From Tritrichomonas musculus (Eukaryota > Parabasalia > Tritrichomonadida > Tritrichomonadidae): a DNA stretch of 64,000 nt. Below are positions 44,141 to 55,628 of the stretch, piece after piece. Made by a program: the position numbers and the translations under genes. The notes under the pieces were generated by a model that was not told where the DNA came from, searched no databases, and saw nothing but the letters and a program-made list of their open reading frames with translations. Each line of letters begins with the position of its first letter. The stretch's first letter is position 1. The DNA lies in contig JAPFFF010000009.1 of assembly GCA_039105265.1 (NCBI GenBank), positions 3,844,001 through 3,908,000 of the forward strand, read 5' to 3'.

Positions 44141-44397
44141 GTTGAATCGGCAAGACAACTAAAAACACCCTTTATATGATAAAAATTTGCAAAAATAGAT
44201 ATAATAGTATTGATTATTGTCTTATTGAATAAAATAATCCATTAGATGTGAAATTTCTGCAAATGCTAAATAAATAAAATAATACTTTCTTCGATCAATG
44301 TAATATTTATGCATAATGCAGAAATAATAATTATAAACATGATTTTGGGTTTTGTTTTATTATCCAATTGGTATAATTCTCAATATTTTTAATTTTA
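43631..44397. other. Intergenic region with a T28 run
   Basis: No gene recognised. It contains 28 consecutive T at 44113-44140 and a short G+C-richer patch (43890-43960, GAGCCCGATTCGGCTTTGCG) with a small hairpin (GGCTTTGCGAAGCC). That patch was examined as a possible tRNA and rejected. A Tc1-like element begins at 44398. Confidence 0.5.
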
Positions 44398-46120
44398 CAG
44401 TAGTGTTTTTAATATGGTAACGGTATTTAAAGTGGTAACGCTTTTTTTTTTAGAAAAAAAAATTTTAAAAAACAAAATTTAATTTTTTTCAACATAAAAC
44501 AGAGTTTATTTAAATTAAATTATATAATAATATTTACCATTATTTATATGATATTAATCACAAGGTTGTGTATCTATCTGTCTCAAATCACCAAAGTTTT
44601 TCGTCAATCAATGAAAAAAATTAAAGCATGATTATAAACATGTACATCAAAGTAATATTTTATTTAAGAATATAAACATATTATATATTATGAGAATATT
44701 AATAATTATTAATTAAATTTGTAAAAATAAAATTATTGACTATGAAAACGAGTATATCTTTGATTTTTTGGTGACCGTTTACTTTTCATGATAAAGAATT
44801 GATTAATTTATCTATAAAATGTTGTTATTTATAAATAATATTTATAAAAACATATTTGCATTTAAAGATGTATCTAACTTATTAGAAGTCAGAGTTGATT
44901 TTCATTCTGAGACTTATTGAGAGAACTTTTTCATCATCTTTCAATTTTGTGCTATCTTTATCCCGACAACATAACAGATTACTGAAATTACAAATTAAAA
45001 ATTAGTTAAAAACTATTAAAACATATTTATATATTGATATAATGCTATTAGATAATAAGTTTTGCACAAGATAATGGTTTATCTTCATTAATTGATAAAC
45101 GTCCAAAAATTATAAACGAACAGCAAAACAAATATTTAAATTTTGTTTTTTAGGACAATTTTTATCTCATATGTTTCAGCATTTTATATACATATTTATT
45201 TCATTAATAAATTTCATTGATACTTTTTCAAATTCGATTTTTATAGAAAAAATAATCATATTATAATCATTAGATAATTCATCGTTTTTTATTATCAAAA
45301 TCATTGAATTGATATAATATCGAACTAAAATTCGATATTAAATCCTTTTGATTCTTTTTGGTGAGAAAGAGAATAATTACGATATTTTTTTGCTTACAAC
45401 ATTGTATTTTTCAGTTTTTGAGATCATTATAAGAATCGGAAACTTCTAGTATAGATTATTACTTTTATGTTATTATTTTAATAATACAGTGCAATAAACT
45501 ATATATTTATATAATAAAGATAAATTGATCAATCTTCTAATTTAGGTTATAATTCAATTTAATTTGTGCCATTCAAAGCATATTCATTTGACCTATAAAA
45601 AGCATTATGCTTGAGTTAAGAGTAAATAGTATAGTAAAATAATAAAATTCTTCTAATATACCATCAAATATAAAAAGGATTTAAGGAAATAATCAAAAGC
45701 ATTCATAAGAATTTTTTATTTTGTATAAACACTTATGAAAATGGTTACATTTTTTAAATAATTTTTATTTTTCAAAAGAAAGTATTTATCATTTATAATT
45801 AAATGATGAATAAATTATGAATGATGAATAGATACTAAACTAATGATATAAGAAAATATCAAAAATTTTAAAAAGGTAATAAAGTAATTTGATTTTAACT
45901 TTTTAAATTGGTTGACGAAAAACTTTGGTGATTTGAGACAGATAGATACAAAACCTTGTGATTAATATCATATAAATAATGGTAAATATTATTATATAAT
46001 TTAATTTAAATAAACTCTGTTTTATGTTGAAAAAAATTAAATTTTGTATTTTAAAATTTTTTTTTCTAAAAAAAAAGCGTTACCACTTTAAATACCGTTA
46101 CCATATTAAAAACACTACTG
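44398..46120. mobile_element. Tc1-like element with 210-bp terminal inverted repeats, 1.72 kb, no transposase
   Basis: The left arm 44398-44607 and right arm 45912-46120 are nearly identical inverted copies, starting CAGTAGTGTTTTTAATATGG and containing GGTAACG twice (direct repeats, as in IR/DR-type Tc1 elements). TA borders both ends (44396-44397 and 46121-46122), so the target duplication is intact. The CAGT terminus and TA target are Tc1/mariner hallmarks. The 1.3-kb interior has no open frame above noise, so the transposase is lost and the element is non-autonomous. The high arm identity implies a fairly young insertion. It lies 52 bp upstream of the kinase-Sel1 pseudogene. Confidence 0.85.
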
Positions 46121-46171
46121 TAAATTTTTGTGATAAAAACGTTTTTTTTTTAGAAAAAAAAGAAAAAAAAA

Positions 46172-49100
46172 ATGAAGGAAAGCATAGATTGCGAATGGAA
46201 GGAATACCAAATAAAGTTGAATGAGATCCGAGATAAATTGGTTTCAAAGTTATATTCAAATTTCAATTTTTTATATATTTCGCCAAGTTTTTTTAATGAT
46301 AATGAAAATAATTTAAACAACAGCACTCAAAAAGACCGGAAAATTGATTTTTTTATAGAGCATTTGGCATGTTTTAAATTTATTACATTTGAATATTCAG
46401 ATGATTTACAGCATGCCAAAAATTTCAATCTAGTCATTTGTGTTGAGAAAGAATGCTTTGTTATTAAACGAATAACGCTTTAAAAAGCAAATGAAATAAT
46501 AGATAAACTAAAAAGTAATTGCGCAACTGTGTTGAATGTTGGAAATCATCTTTCAAATGAGAAAATGATAAAAAAAAGAAATAATAATCTCATTGAAATT
46601 AAAAGTTTTTGCTCAACTCCCGAAGTTTCAAAAGAAATGATGAATAATTATTTAGTAAAATTTACGATACGGCCAATTGTTGGTTATTTAATCTATAGGT
46701 ATTTTTATCCAACTGGATTTTTCAAAGATCAATCATTTTTTATATTTGACAAATCATTGTGTTTAAACGCAATTCATGAAAAAAATTTGAAAACAAAACT
46801 ATTCAATTTTTTATCATTCAAGCAAATTTTACCTACAGATATTTTTCAACCCAAACTGAATGAAATCGTGAATGATATACATAAAAACTATAATGAAAAT
46901 AAAGAAGTGAAATACAAAGAATTTAATGAAAATGATTTCATCAAATTAAAATTAATATATAGCAATGGGCAATGTTTTTTTTATCTGGTTATTCATCGTG
47001 AAACGCTTTATATTTTTATGATGAAAAAACTTTATGAATCTGATGAAATTGACAAAGAAACCCAACGTGAAATTGATTTTTGCAAAAATTGCACATGCAG
47101 ATATATCAATCGCTTTTATGGATTTATAAAAAAAGATGAAAAAATAACTGGTATAATTTATGAATATTTATGCAATGGATCACTCAATAATTATGTAAAA
47201 AATTTTATTAAAAAATTATTATGTAATTTTATTTGGATTTGATTTTACATAATCTTTTTTTTTTGTATTTTAAAATTTTTTTTTTTCGTCACCAGAGCAA
47301 TTTAGTGGTAACTATATTTCGTATTCAACTGATATTTATTCTTTTGGTCTGATTATTTATTTCATTAAAGAAAAAAAAGATTATGAAAATACAGATAACG
47401 ACCCAAAGATGAGCAATGCATCAAATAATCTTCAAAATCTTTTTCAATCGTGTATATTATCTGAACCATCTAAAAGATTAAAAAGAGAATATGTTCGATT
47501 CAAAATAATTGAGGAAATCGATGTATTTATTCAAAAACAAGATAATAATATCAGTTCAAATCAAGATCAAATTGCTCAATTTATTTACGAATTTATTTTA
47601 ATTTTGCAAAACTATCCAAAATTAATTAAAACCATTAATAGGAACCTTGATAATTTTGGGTATTTAATTAAGCGTCATTTATATCCAACTCCAGATTTAA
47701 AAAAGACATATGATAAGATTTATAGTGATATTGATATTTTCTTATTTTCAGAATTAAAAGATTCAGAATCTCTGTTTCGTCTTTCGTCATTTTCAATTAA
47801 AAAATTCAAATCACTTAAATATTTAATTCTTGCGGCTGATCAAAATCATATCCAAGCGCAATGCAATCTTGGCAGTATTTATTATAATGATATTTTTTTC
47901 GAAATGAAGATAAATCAATTTATTATTTAAGGCTCGCAGCTGATCAAAATCATATAGAAGCCCAATTTACTCTTGGCAAAATATATAATGATATATTATT
48001 TAGTAAACAAAATATCAATGAATCAATATATTACTTGACACTTGCTGCAAATCAAAATCATTCAGAAGCACAATGCCGCCTTGGCAAGATTTATTATGAA
48101 GGTAAGTATCTAAAACAAAATATTGAGAAATCTATTTATTATTTTACACTTTCATCTAATCAAAATAATAATATTGCATTGATTAATCTTGCAATATTCT
48201 ATTTTGAAGGAAAATACACACCAGCTGATATTAATAAATCAATTTATTCTTTCACACTTGTTGCAAATGAAAAGAATCCAATTGCATATCATTATTTGAG
48301 TTATATTTATTATAATGATAAATACATTCAGCCGAACATCACAAAAGCAACGTATTATCTAAATTATTTAGCTTATAAAAATGATTTAAATGCAATGTAT
48401 CGTCTTGCAAAGCTAAGTTATAAGAGCAGGTATTCTAAGCAAAACCTCAGTAAATCATTTTTTTATTTGGATTTAATTGCACTAAGTAATTATAAATATC
48501 ATAACATTTATTTAAAATATTATTCTGATGATTTAATATCATCTGAATTGAAAACATTTATAAAAAACTATACTAGTTTATGTGTATGTATTCAAACAAA
48601 AGTCAGGTTTATTCTTGGAAAATTATATTATGAAGATATACCTATTAATAGGTATATTAATATCCAAAAATCGATTTATTACTTATCTCAATCTGCAGCA
48701 AGCAATCATTTAAAATCGCAATTTTTACTTGGGAAAATATATTATGAAGGTAAATATATTGCAAGAAATATGAATTTATCGATTTATTATTTTACACAAG
48801 CATCAAAGCAAAATGACCCTGATTCTCAATATTATTTAGGAATGATTTATTATGAAGGAATATTTGTTCCACGAGACATAAACAAATCAATTCATTATTT
48901 AGAACTTTCTGTTAATCAAAATGATATAAATGCACAAAATAATTTAGGCATTATTTATTATGAAGATAATTACATTCCTCGTAATATAGTTAAATCGATC
49001 TATTATTTTACACTTGCGGCAAGCAATGGTGATAATGTTGCACAACATAATTTAGGGAAAATTTATTATGAAAGAATATATGTTGAACGTGATATTGATA

Positions 49101-50029
49101 AGGCAATTCACTTTTTTTATTTGTCAGCAAAGAAAAATAATCCAACTGCATTATATAATCTTGGTGTCATTTATTATGAAGGAATATATTGTTTGCGTGA
49201 TATAGATAAAGCCATTTATTTTTTGGAAAAATCATCAAAACTGAATTTCTCATTAGCTCAGTATCAGCTTGGTTTAATTCTACTTAATGAAAGGTCTGTT
49301 CAAAACCTAAATAGAGGAATAATTTATATTCGGTTGTCTGCTGAAAATCATAATCATGAAGCAGAGGTAATTCTTGGTGATTTGTTTTTTGAAGGAAAAT
49401 ATTTTGAATATGATCTTGAAAAAGCAATTCATTTTTATAAGGAAGCTTCATGTTTTTATAATCAATATGCCAAAAATAATCTTGGTGTGATATATAAAAA
49501 TGGTTTTGATAGAATTGAAAAAAATATCCCTTTGGCAAAAGAATATTTTAATGAAGCAATAAAACAAAAGCATGATGCAATATCAATGTATAATTTAGCT
49601 AATATTTTAATTGAAGAAGAAGATTTTAAAACAGAAAAAACAGAATCAATAAAATTATTAATAGACTCTGCATCTCAAGGCTTTGGTCCATCTACAAAAT
49701 TATTATGTTTTGTATTTATTCAAAAATTCTCTCAAATCGATTTTGAAATAATTAATAATGAGTTACAAAAATATGGTAATAAATCAAATAAATTTGTTAC
49801 ATATATACTCCAAAATTGCCAAAAAATACAATTACTAATGTCCAATAAAATGTTTTTTCTTAAGAAAGAATATGATAATCTCCGGGAGAGTAATTATGTT
49901 TACTTAATTAAAAATATCAAAAAATTAGATGAGATGAAAAAAGACCGTTATTTATATATAAAAGCAAAAGCAAAAATAAAGGAAATCAATGAATTGTTTT
50001 ATGAAGGACTTGGAAATTTAACTCTTTGA
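46172..50029 (+). pseudogene. Protein kinase/Sel1-repeat gene, decayed, missing its catalytic core
   Basis: Starts at ATG 46172 and ends at 50029 (GLGNLTL, then TGA). The N-terminal domain resembles that of the intact relative at 59169-63311. A kinase N-lobe follows (KLIYSNGQCFFYLVIHRETL, CRYINRFYGFIKKDEKITGI), then the frame ends at 47240. Kinase subdomain VIII-IX reappears at 47289 (SPEQFSGNYISYSTDIYSFG). The HRDLKPxN and DFG segments between them are absent, so a deletion of roughly 100 codons is inferred. A Sel1 array of about 17 units follows. An in-frame TAA at 46481, the end of the N-lobe frame and a frame change near 47900 (T-run) all interrupt it. The long intact 3' repeat frame (from about 47909) suggests recent death. 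A Tc1-like element lies just upstream. Confidence 0.8.
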
Positions 50030-50771
50030 TTTAACTCTATTAATCAGATTGCTTTTTTTAAAGATCATGTAGATTAAAGAAAGATTTCGATTTCTTTTAA
50101 ATATAAACAATAATGCAAAAGAAATCTAGGCTGGTAAATATAAAAATTTCAGGTTTATAAAGGCTTAAAATTGGTTATTAATGCTACAAGATAATTTTTG
50201 CTTTATTTGAACAGTTAATTTTTTGAAAAGATAATTATTACATTTGATATGATAATTGAAAGAAAAAAAATAATTCAAAAAACTCTTTATTTGTACTCTT
50301 AGTAATGATTAATCATGCTAAGAAAGACAAAATTGAAGATGGTTTCAAGATACATGGGAAAGAGGTGTATTTCTTATATTCTAGCTACAAATTATATTCA
50401 TTAATATAAATATTTTCTATGAATTAATAATCTAATTAATTATATTTATTTGTAGAGAGGTGTTAACGATAAAAAATTGTCAATAAATTGAGAAAAAATA
50501 CCAAATATCTATAGGATTTTCTTGAAAATAAAGAAAATGAAATTGAATTTTGTGAAGAAGAGTCATTTATTAGAACTAATTTCTTAAGATAGTTAACTTT
50601 AAAAAAGTTTTAAAAAAAAAAAAAAAAAACAAATTTGATTTGAATTCATTTTGTTTCATTTTAGGTTAATAAAAAAGAGTGATATATTTTGAAGTGTTCA
50701 ATGAGTTTAATGGAAAAAAAAACTTAATGAAACGCCATTTCCAGAAATTGTTGGTATTTTAATATCACAAC
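50030..50771. other. A+T-rich region downstream of the kinase pseudogene
   Basis: No gene. An A-run near 50612-50627 and an A+T-rich sequence leading to the left target duplication (ATCACAAC, 50764-50771) of a hAT MITE. Confidence 0.5.
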
Positions 50772-51099
50772 TAGGGATGGGAAACGGGCGCCCGAAACGT
50801 GCACGGGCAATGTCAGATTGGTCATATCACCGGGCAAGAATGGGCACAAACGTCTTTTTTACATTGCCCGTTTTTGCTCATAAACTTTATTTTGTCAATG
50901 CTGTTTTCTAAAAAAAAAAAAAAAGTTCGGAAAATTATCGAACCAAATTCTTTATTATGAAAATGGGCAGCCCCGGGCAATTGCCCAAAAAAGTGGAAAC
51001 GGGCACTGCTTCGCCCGAAAAAACGTAAATAACCGTTTTGCCCGGGCAGTACGTTTATTTCGGGCCCATTGCCCGCCCGGTGCCCGTTTCCCATCCCTA
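50772..51099. mobile_element. hAT-type MITE with perfect 8-bp target duplication
   Basis: 328 bp. Terminal inverted repeats TAGGGATGGGAAACGGGC begin at 50772 and end (complement) at 51099. The 8-bp target duplication ATCACAAC is exact on both sides (50764-50771 and 51100-51107), which together with the TAGGGATGG terminus indicates the hAT superfamily. The interior is strikingly G+C-rich, full of GCCCGGGC-type palindromic words, and can fold into nested hairpins. No coding capacity. The perfect duplication suggests a recent insertion, mobilised by a transposase encoded elsewhere. Confidence 0.92.
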
Positions 51100-51234
51100 A
51101 TCACAACCATCACTATTGAATGTTCCAAGAAATAACTTTTCGTAAGCTCCTTGCAATTGCAAATTGTGAAAATGGAAATCATTGTTAATATAAACTTCAG
51201 AATTATAATTTCGAGTAAGAACATTGTACTAATT

Positions 51235-51880
51235 CTAATTAATGATTATAACTAGAAAACTACCGAATAAATCTAAATGAACAAATTGTAAATATAGTGT
51301 ATCATCCCAGTTTAGACCAGATAAAATGAGTTGAAATGATGTTATTGGTAAACTTCTTTGTGAAAATTCATATGTGTCAAGTTTTCTATGTTCTGTTTTT
51401 GATTGTTCATCAATAATTTTAATGTAAGTAAGCATGACATCAAAAAGTAAAGGCATATTTTCAAATATATATTTAATAAATGCATATAAAAAATTGTTAT
51501 TAATGAGTTAAGGCTTATTAACTTTAACTTTATAACCAATTTCAATAAGGCTTCGTGATCGTATCAATATCTTTCTTTTTGAGCAAAAGCTTTACTATTT
51601 TTCCCCAACTATAATAAAATAACAAATTGAAATATTGGAAGGATATTCTAATTTGTTTTTGGGATTTAAATTGATTAAATTTAAATAGTGAGATTTCGGA
51701 CATTTTTGTGACTTTTATGTCACAAACTGTTAAGAATTGATGTTTTTTTTTTTGTTTTGTTTTGTTTTGTTTTTTTAGAAGCAGATCAACCAAATACACA
51801 CTCAATATTGAAACAGATAATAAACATAATGAAAAAGTTTTTAAAGGTTTCCTTATTTTTTGAAAGCTTGTCAATATTGA
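51235..51880 (-). pseudogene. Decayed gene fragment with QFLTVCD motif
   Basis: On the minus strand, protein-like pieces lie in changing frames: MPLLFDVMLTYIKIIDEQSK and following (51235-51456), and FLTVCDIKVTKMSEISLFKF (near 51640-51740). The FLTVCD-x-K motif recurs at about 56490 and 56858 in other remnants, so it belongs to a repeated host gene family not otherwise identified here. Stops and frame changes separate the pieces. It starts about 130 bp after the hAT MITE. Confidence 0.5.
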
Positions 51881-53108
51881 ATAAACTCATAGAAATAAAT
51901 TTCAATGTTTTTTGGGTATTTCCCGTATATACAATAGTGAAGTTAATATAGTATTTTTTTTTTGGTAACACTTTTTTTAGTTAATAATAATTTCAATTTT
52001 TCCTCGATATATATGATATTTATTTAAAAACAAAGTATATCAATATTTTCAGCAATACATATATAATATGCAACACAAATGAATTGATGATTAGCATTTA
52101 AAAAGGAAATTTTTTTCAACATTGAAAAGAAAAAAATAAATTCCAATTTTTTCAGAGGTGCGGACACAGGAGTGAAAAATAGATTTGGCTGAAAATTTGT
52201 ATATAAGCGTTATTTTATATATAAATAATATTGATCCCCATCTTACTTTTTTTCGTCATGTGGGAGCAGCTGTGGAGATATCACATATTTTCTGAGGAAT
52301 TATGTATATAAACCATTGAATTTTTTTTCTTTGAAATTAGAATTTTTAAAAAACTCATATATAGACTTAATTTTAGCTTATAAAAAAATGCAAATAATTT
52401 TCATTTTTAAAATAAAAAAGAATAAAATCGGTATATATAATTGATATAGATGTACATATGCATCGAATCTGTTTAAATTGATATGCTATAAACTAAGATC
52501 AAAAACGATAAGACACCCAAAGGTGAAATTTAATTCAATTTTGACCAGAGGTGCCTTATCGTTTTTGATCCAAGTGTAAGAAACCGAAAGATGTTTTAAA
52601 GAAAATTTTGTTTGTTTTTGAAAAAAAAAATATCATTATTTCAAGATCTCTGAAAATAATTCTTATGTTTCATATATTTGAAAGAGTATCTAGCAAGGAG
52701 TATTTTTCAGCTTATGAATCAAAAATGAAATTTTTGGATAGTAAGCTAACAAAGCTATCTTTTCTGAAATTTGAGTAAAATTTTGATAATAATGGTATAA
52801 AATTGATTTTGATATCATATAATTACATTTTTTTTTTTTAATATCTCAAAAAAATAAAAGAAATATTTCATATCATTAAAAATTTATTCTCGATTTCATA
52901 TCATTAAAAATTTACTAAATAACTTTTTGAGATATTGGCTGTTGAGATTAATATCTTTTTATTAAAGATTAATCAAATTAAGTCTCATACCCAAAAAAGC
53001 ATTTGAAAAACCGCGATATATATATATATATAAATAATAGGTATAAACTTAATCTCTATTTTTTAATTTTCAAATAAAAAAATATAGTAAATTTTGATTT
53101 TATTGATC
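51881..53108. other. A+T-rich intergenic region
   Basis: No gene recognised. It includes a T-run near 51740-51775, a 74-bp foldback (52497-52570, separate entry), the duplicated phrase TTTCATATCATTAAAAATTTA near 52865 and 52892, and a TATATATATATA tract near 53020. Confidence 0.5.
52497..52570. repeat. 74-bp foldback
   Basis: GATCAAAAACGATAAGACACC at 52497-52517 pairs with the complement at 52550-52570 (20 of 21 match) around a 32-base loop. Arm length and near-perfect pairing make chance unlikely; it resembles a minimal inverted-repeat element or a stable transcript hairpin. Confidence 0.6.
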
Positions 53109-54737
53109 TTAGATTGTTTCAATTGCTAAAATTTCTTTCATTATTATCTTAGGTAAGTTAGTCCAATCACTTAATTCAGATTTCAATCTCTCTGCTTGTA
53201 AAATTGAAATGCATGTTTTTGTAAAGTGTTGGCAATTATGCTTAGCCCAGTTATATTCTGGAGCCGTCCAATTCCCATTGATTTTAATTTCATTAATTAA
53301 ATCAAAAAGGTTTATTTTCCTTTTTGGTATAATTTTTTTCACATTAAATGATTGGAAATTTTTTTTAAACTCTTTTAAGGTCATTGTATATGAACGGGCC
53401 CCACTTGAAAAGAGAAAAGATGGGTCATATTCATTAGATGTATATTCACCATATACGAATATTGCACCATTTGAATCATCGGATATATCAGAATCACTGA
53501 CCCAAATTGCTGTATGGAGAAAATTAGGTGAAGGAATAATTCGACCAATTAATTCTCTCGCCCTTCTCATTATATCATAACCAAGAGGAAAATCAAAGAT
53601 AGCTGACCCACCGATATAGCCAACTTTGATTGGAATGTTTCCTAAATCCCGACTTGTTTGTCTTGGAGATATAATATTATCACATGAGCAAACGCAATGT
53701 GGTTTCGGTGTTGGCGATGGTGACATTGTTGGGTATGGTGATTGCGATGGAGACCGAGTAGATGATGGAGCTGGTGATTGTGAAGGAGTTGGCCTTTCCA
53801 TAACTTGATATGGCCCAGGTTCTTCATTTAATTCTTCAAGTTCATAGAAAGTAGTCTTTAAATAATTATCAGCTTTTGTAGTTCTACATTCTCCTTTACA
53901 ATTTTCTGGGCACCACATGATATATGGGTCAGAAGTTAAACGAAAACGTGTGGCAGGTTGATATAAATATTCTTTTTCAGATTGAATGCTTGATAAAAGG
54001 GAAATAGGTTTCGCATTTTTGCATGCTTTAATTTTTATTACTGCATCATCACCTAATTTAGCGTCTCTATGGGCAAAATCCAATGCAGTTTCCAAGGATG
54101 ATGAAGTTGAAACAAAAGAAACAGTTGATACATAATTCAATTTTTTGAAAGAATCTAAAGGAGAAAATTTTGATATTTTTTCGTTCGATGTACCTCTATA
54201 TAGAGTGCCTTCCTTTAATGGTTTAATTTTTTGTAACCCTGACGTAAGGTAATTAAAAAAGCAATCAAATCTTCCTATAACACCTTTTGGCAGTGTTTCT
54301 TTCATAGCATAATATATTCCATCTTCTTCAATTGTGTTTAAAAATATGGCAAATTTTTCATTATCAGTTAATGGATTGTTTTTGTCTATCAAAATATCAG
54401 TTAAATCTTTTTCTGGTATTTCTTTATCAATATATCTTTTTCTTTTGCCTTCGAGATATTTTTTGTATGCCGAAGACCCAGGTAGATATTCTGTTAATAA
54501 GCATTCTTCAACAGAATTGTATTTTAAATGGTCATATATTAAAAGATTGTACATTTTAGATACATTATAATCTGATATGCCATCTGAGGCAAATTCTTGT
54601 AAGTCTAGTTTCGAAAATCCAAAGATTATTAGATTTAGTAAGAACATTAATGTGTATTGATTATTCCATCGGTTTGTTTGAATTTTGTTATAATTTTTTT
54701 GTATGCTATTTGCTTCCACCTCAATTGAATGTATCAT
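53109..54737 (-). CDS. Predicted secreted ADP-ribosyltransferase fused to a papain-like (LRAT/PPPDE-type) domain
   Basis: 542 residues from ATG at 54737. A hydrophobic stretch (YTLMFLLNLIIFGF) about 30 residues in suggests a signal or anchor. The first half is an R-S-E-class ADP-ribosyltransferase: LYRGTSNEK (Arg near 181), FVSTSSSLETALDFA (STS near 208) and SEKEYLYQPATRFRL, whose E-x-E pair near 252-256 is typical of arginine-modifying enzymes. A Pro/Ser-rich linker (about 315-345) leads to a C-terminal region with NFLHTAIWVSD (His) and WAKHNCQHFTKTC (Cys), the His-then-Cys order of LRAT- or PPPDE-like permuted papain folds. The combination suggests an effector or surface enzyme; substrates are unknown. 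The gene diverges from a methyltransferase across 49 bp. All key residues appear intact. Confidence 0.75.
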   Translation of the reverse strand: MIHSIEVEANSIQKNYNKIQTNRWNNQYTLMFLLNLIIFGFSKLDLQEFASDGISDYNVSKMYNLLIYDHLKYNSVEECLLTEYLPGSSAYKKYLEGKRKRYIDKEIPEKDLTDILIDKNNPLTDNEKFAIFLNTIEEDGIYYAMKETLPKGVIGRFDCFFNYLTSGLQKIKPLKEGTLYRGTSNEKISKFSPLDSFKKLNYVSTVSFVSTSSSLETALDFAHRDAKLGDDAVIKIKACKNAKPISLLSSIQSEKEYLYQPATRFRLTSDPYIMWCPENCKGECRTTKADNYLKTTFYELEELNEEPGPYQVMERPTPSQSPAPSSTRSPSQSPYPTMSPSPTPKPHCVCSCDNIISPRQTSRDLGNIPIKVGYIGGSAIFDFPLGYDIMRRARELIGRIIPSPNFLHTAIWVSDSDISDDSNGAIFVYGEYTSNEYDPSFLFSSGARSYTMTLKEFKKNFQSFNVKKIIPKRKINLFDLINEIKINGNWTAPEYNWAKHNCQHFTKTCISILQAERLKSELSDWTNLPKIIMKEILAIETI

Positions 54738-54786
54738 TTCATCGTTCTGAATATAGGGTTTAAATATAAAAAATCAATTTTTCATT
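54738..54786. promoter_or_regulatory. 49-bp bidirectional promoter region
   Basis: Only 49 bases separate two start codons on opposite strands. TCATT at 54782-54786 abuts the methyltransferase ATG and fits the trichomonad Inr (TCA-Y-W), giving a 5' UTR of a few bases at most. No clear Inr is seen for the ADP-ribosyltransferase gene. Both genes must share core promoter sequence or place elements within each other's coding region. Confidence 0.55.
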
Positions 54787-55542
54787 ATGATTAAAAAAAG
54801 CTGCCAAATTAGAAATATTATATCTTACAATGATGAAATGAGGAAAAGCACTGAAGATAAAATTTGGTTTTTAAATATTATAAATCAAAACATCAAAGGC
54901 ATTTATGATTATGGATGTGGAGATGGCTCTCTTTTGATGGTAATTCATAAAATGTATCCTGATTTAATTTTAATTGGATATGATGTTAATTTTGATATGA
55001 TATCTCTAGCCCAAAAAAATTTACCTAATGCAACATTTATAACCAAACCAATTCATGATTTAACTGCTTTTCTTGTAAATGTTTCATCCGTCTTTCATGA
55101 AATCCATAATTATTCTACTAATATAAAAGAAGATTACAACAATATATTTGGATATAACGCTCCATTGATTGCAATTCGTGACATGTTTTATACAGAAAAA
55201 TCTTGTCGTATGACTAATAAAAAATATTTATCAACCATTTATCAAAACCAACCAGCTGATAAAATCAAAGATTTTGAATTATATAATGGTTCAATTACCG
55301 AAAATAAAAATTTTTTACATTTTCTTTTAAAATATAGGTATATAGATAATTGGGAAAGAGAAGTAAGAGAAAATTATTTCCCTTTTAGCTTAGAAGAGTT
55401 CTTAAAAAAAATCCCAAAAAATTACAAAGTCATTTATCTTCACCATTATACTTTACCTTTCTTAAGGGAACAAATAGAAAAAGATTTTGGATTCATTTTA
55501 GAAGATTTTACCCATGCCAAAATTCTTTTGGAAAAGGTTTAA
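54787..55542 (+). CDS. Class I SAM-dependent methyltransferase-like protein
   Basis: 251 residues. Motif I reads IYDYGCGDGSLL (about residues 40-51), followed by an acidic residue after the second strand (LILIGYDVNFDMISLA), and ATFITKPIHDL, a typical Rossmann-like methyltransferase start. VFHEIHNYS fits a motif-IV-like region. The rest is Asn/Lys-rich, with no recognised target-recognition domain. The protein has no signal peptide and is probably cytosolic. It ends in TAAA. The substrate cannot be inferred. Divergent pairing with the ADP-ribosyltransferase may be incidental. The frame is intact. Confidence 0.8.
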   Translation: MIKKSCQIRNIISYNDEMRKSTEDKIWFLNIINQNIKGIYDYGCGDGSLLMVIHKMYPDLILIGYDVNFDMISLAQKNLPNATFITKPIHDLTAFLVNVSSVFHEIHNYSTNIKEDYNNIFGYNAPLIAIRDMFYTEKSCRMTNKKYLSTIYQNQPADKIKDFELYNGSITENKNFLHFLLKYRYIDNWEREVRENYFPFSLEEFLKKIPKNYKVIYLHHYTLPFLREQIEKDFGFILEDFTHAKILLEKV

Positions 55543-55628
55543 AAAGAAAATATTCAAAAGAATGATTAAAGAATTTTACTTTGATTTTGAAATTGTTTCA
55601 CTTTTTATTCAGTGTTTTCTAATTTCAT

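Noticed and set aside
47230-47295. Possible intron in the kinase-Sel1 gene
   Set aside because: No trichomonad splice signals, and about 100 residues of kinase core would still be missing, so a deletion fits better.
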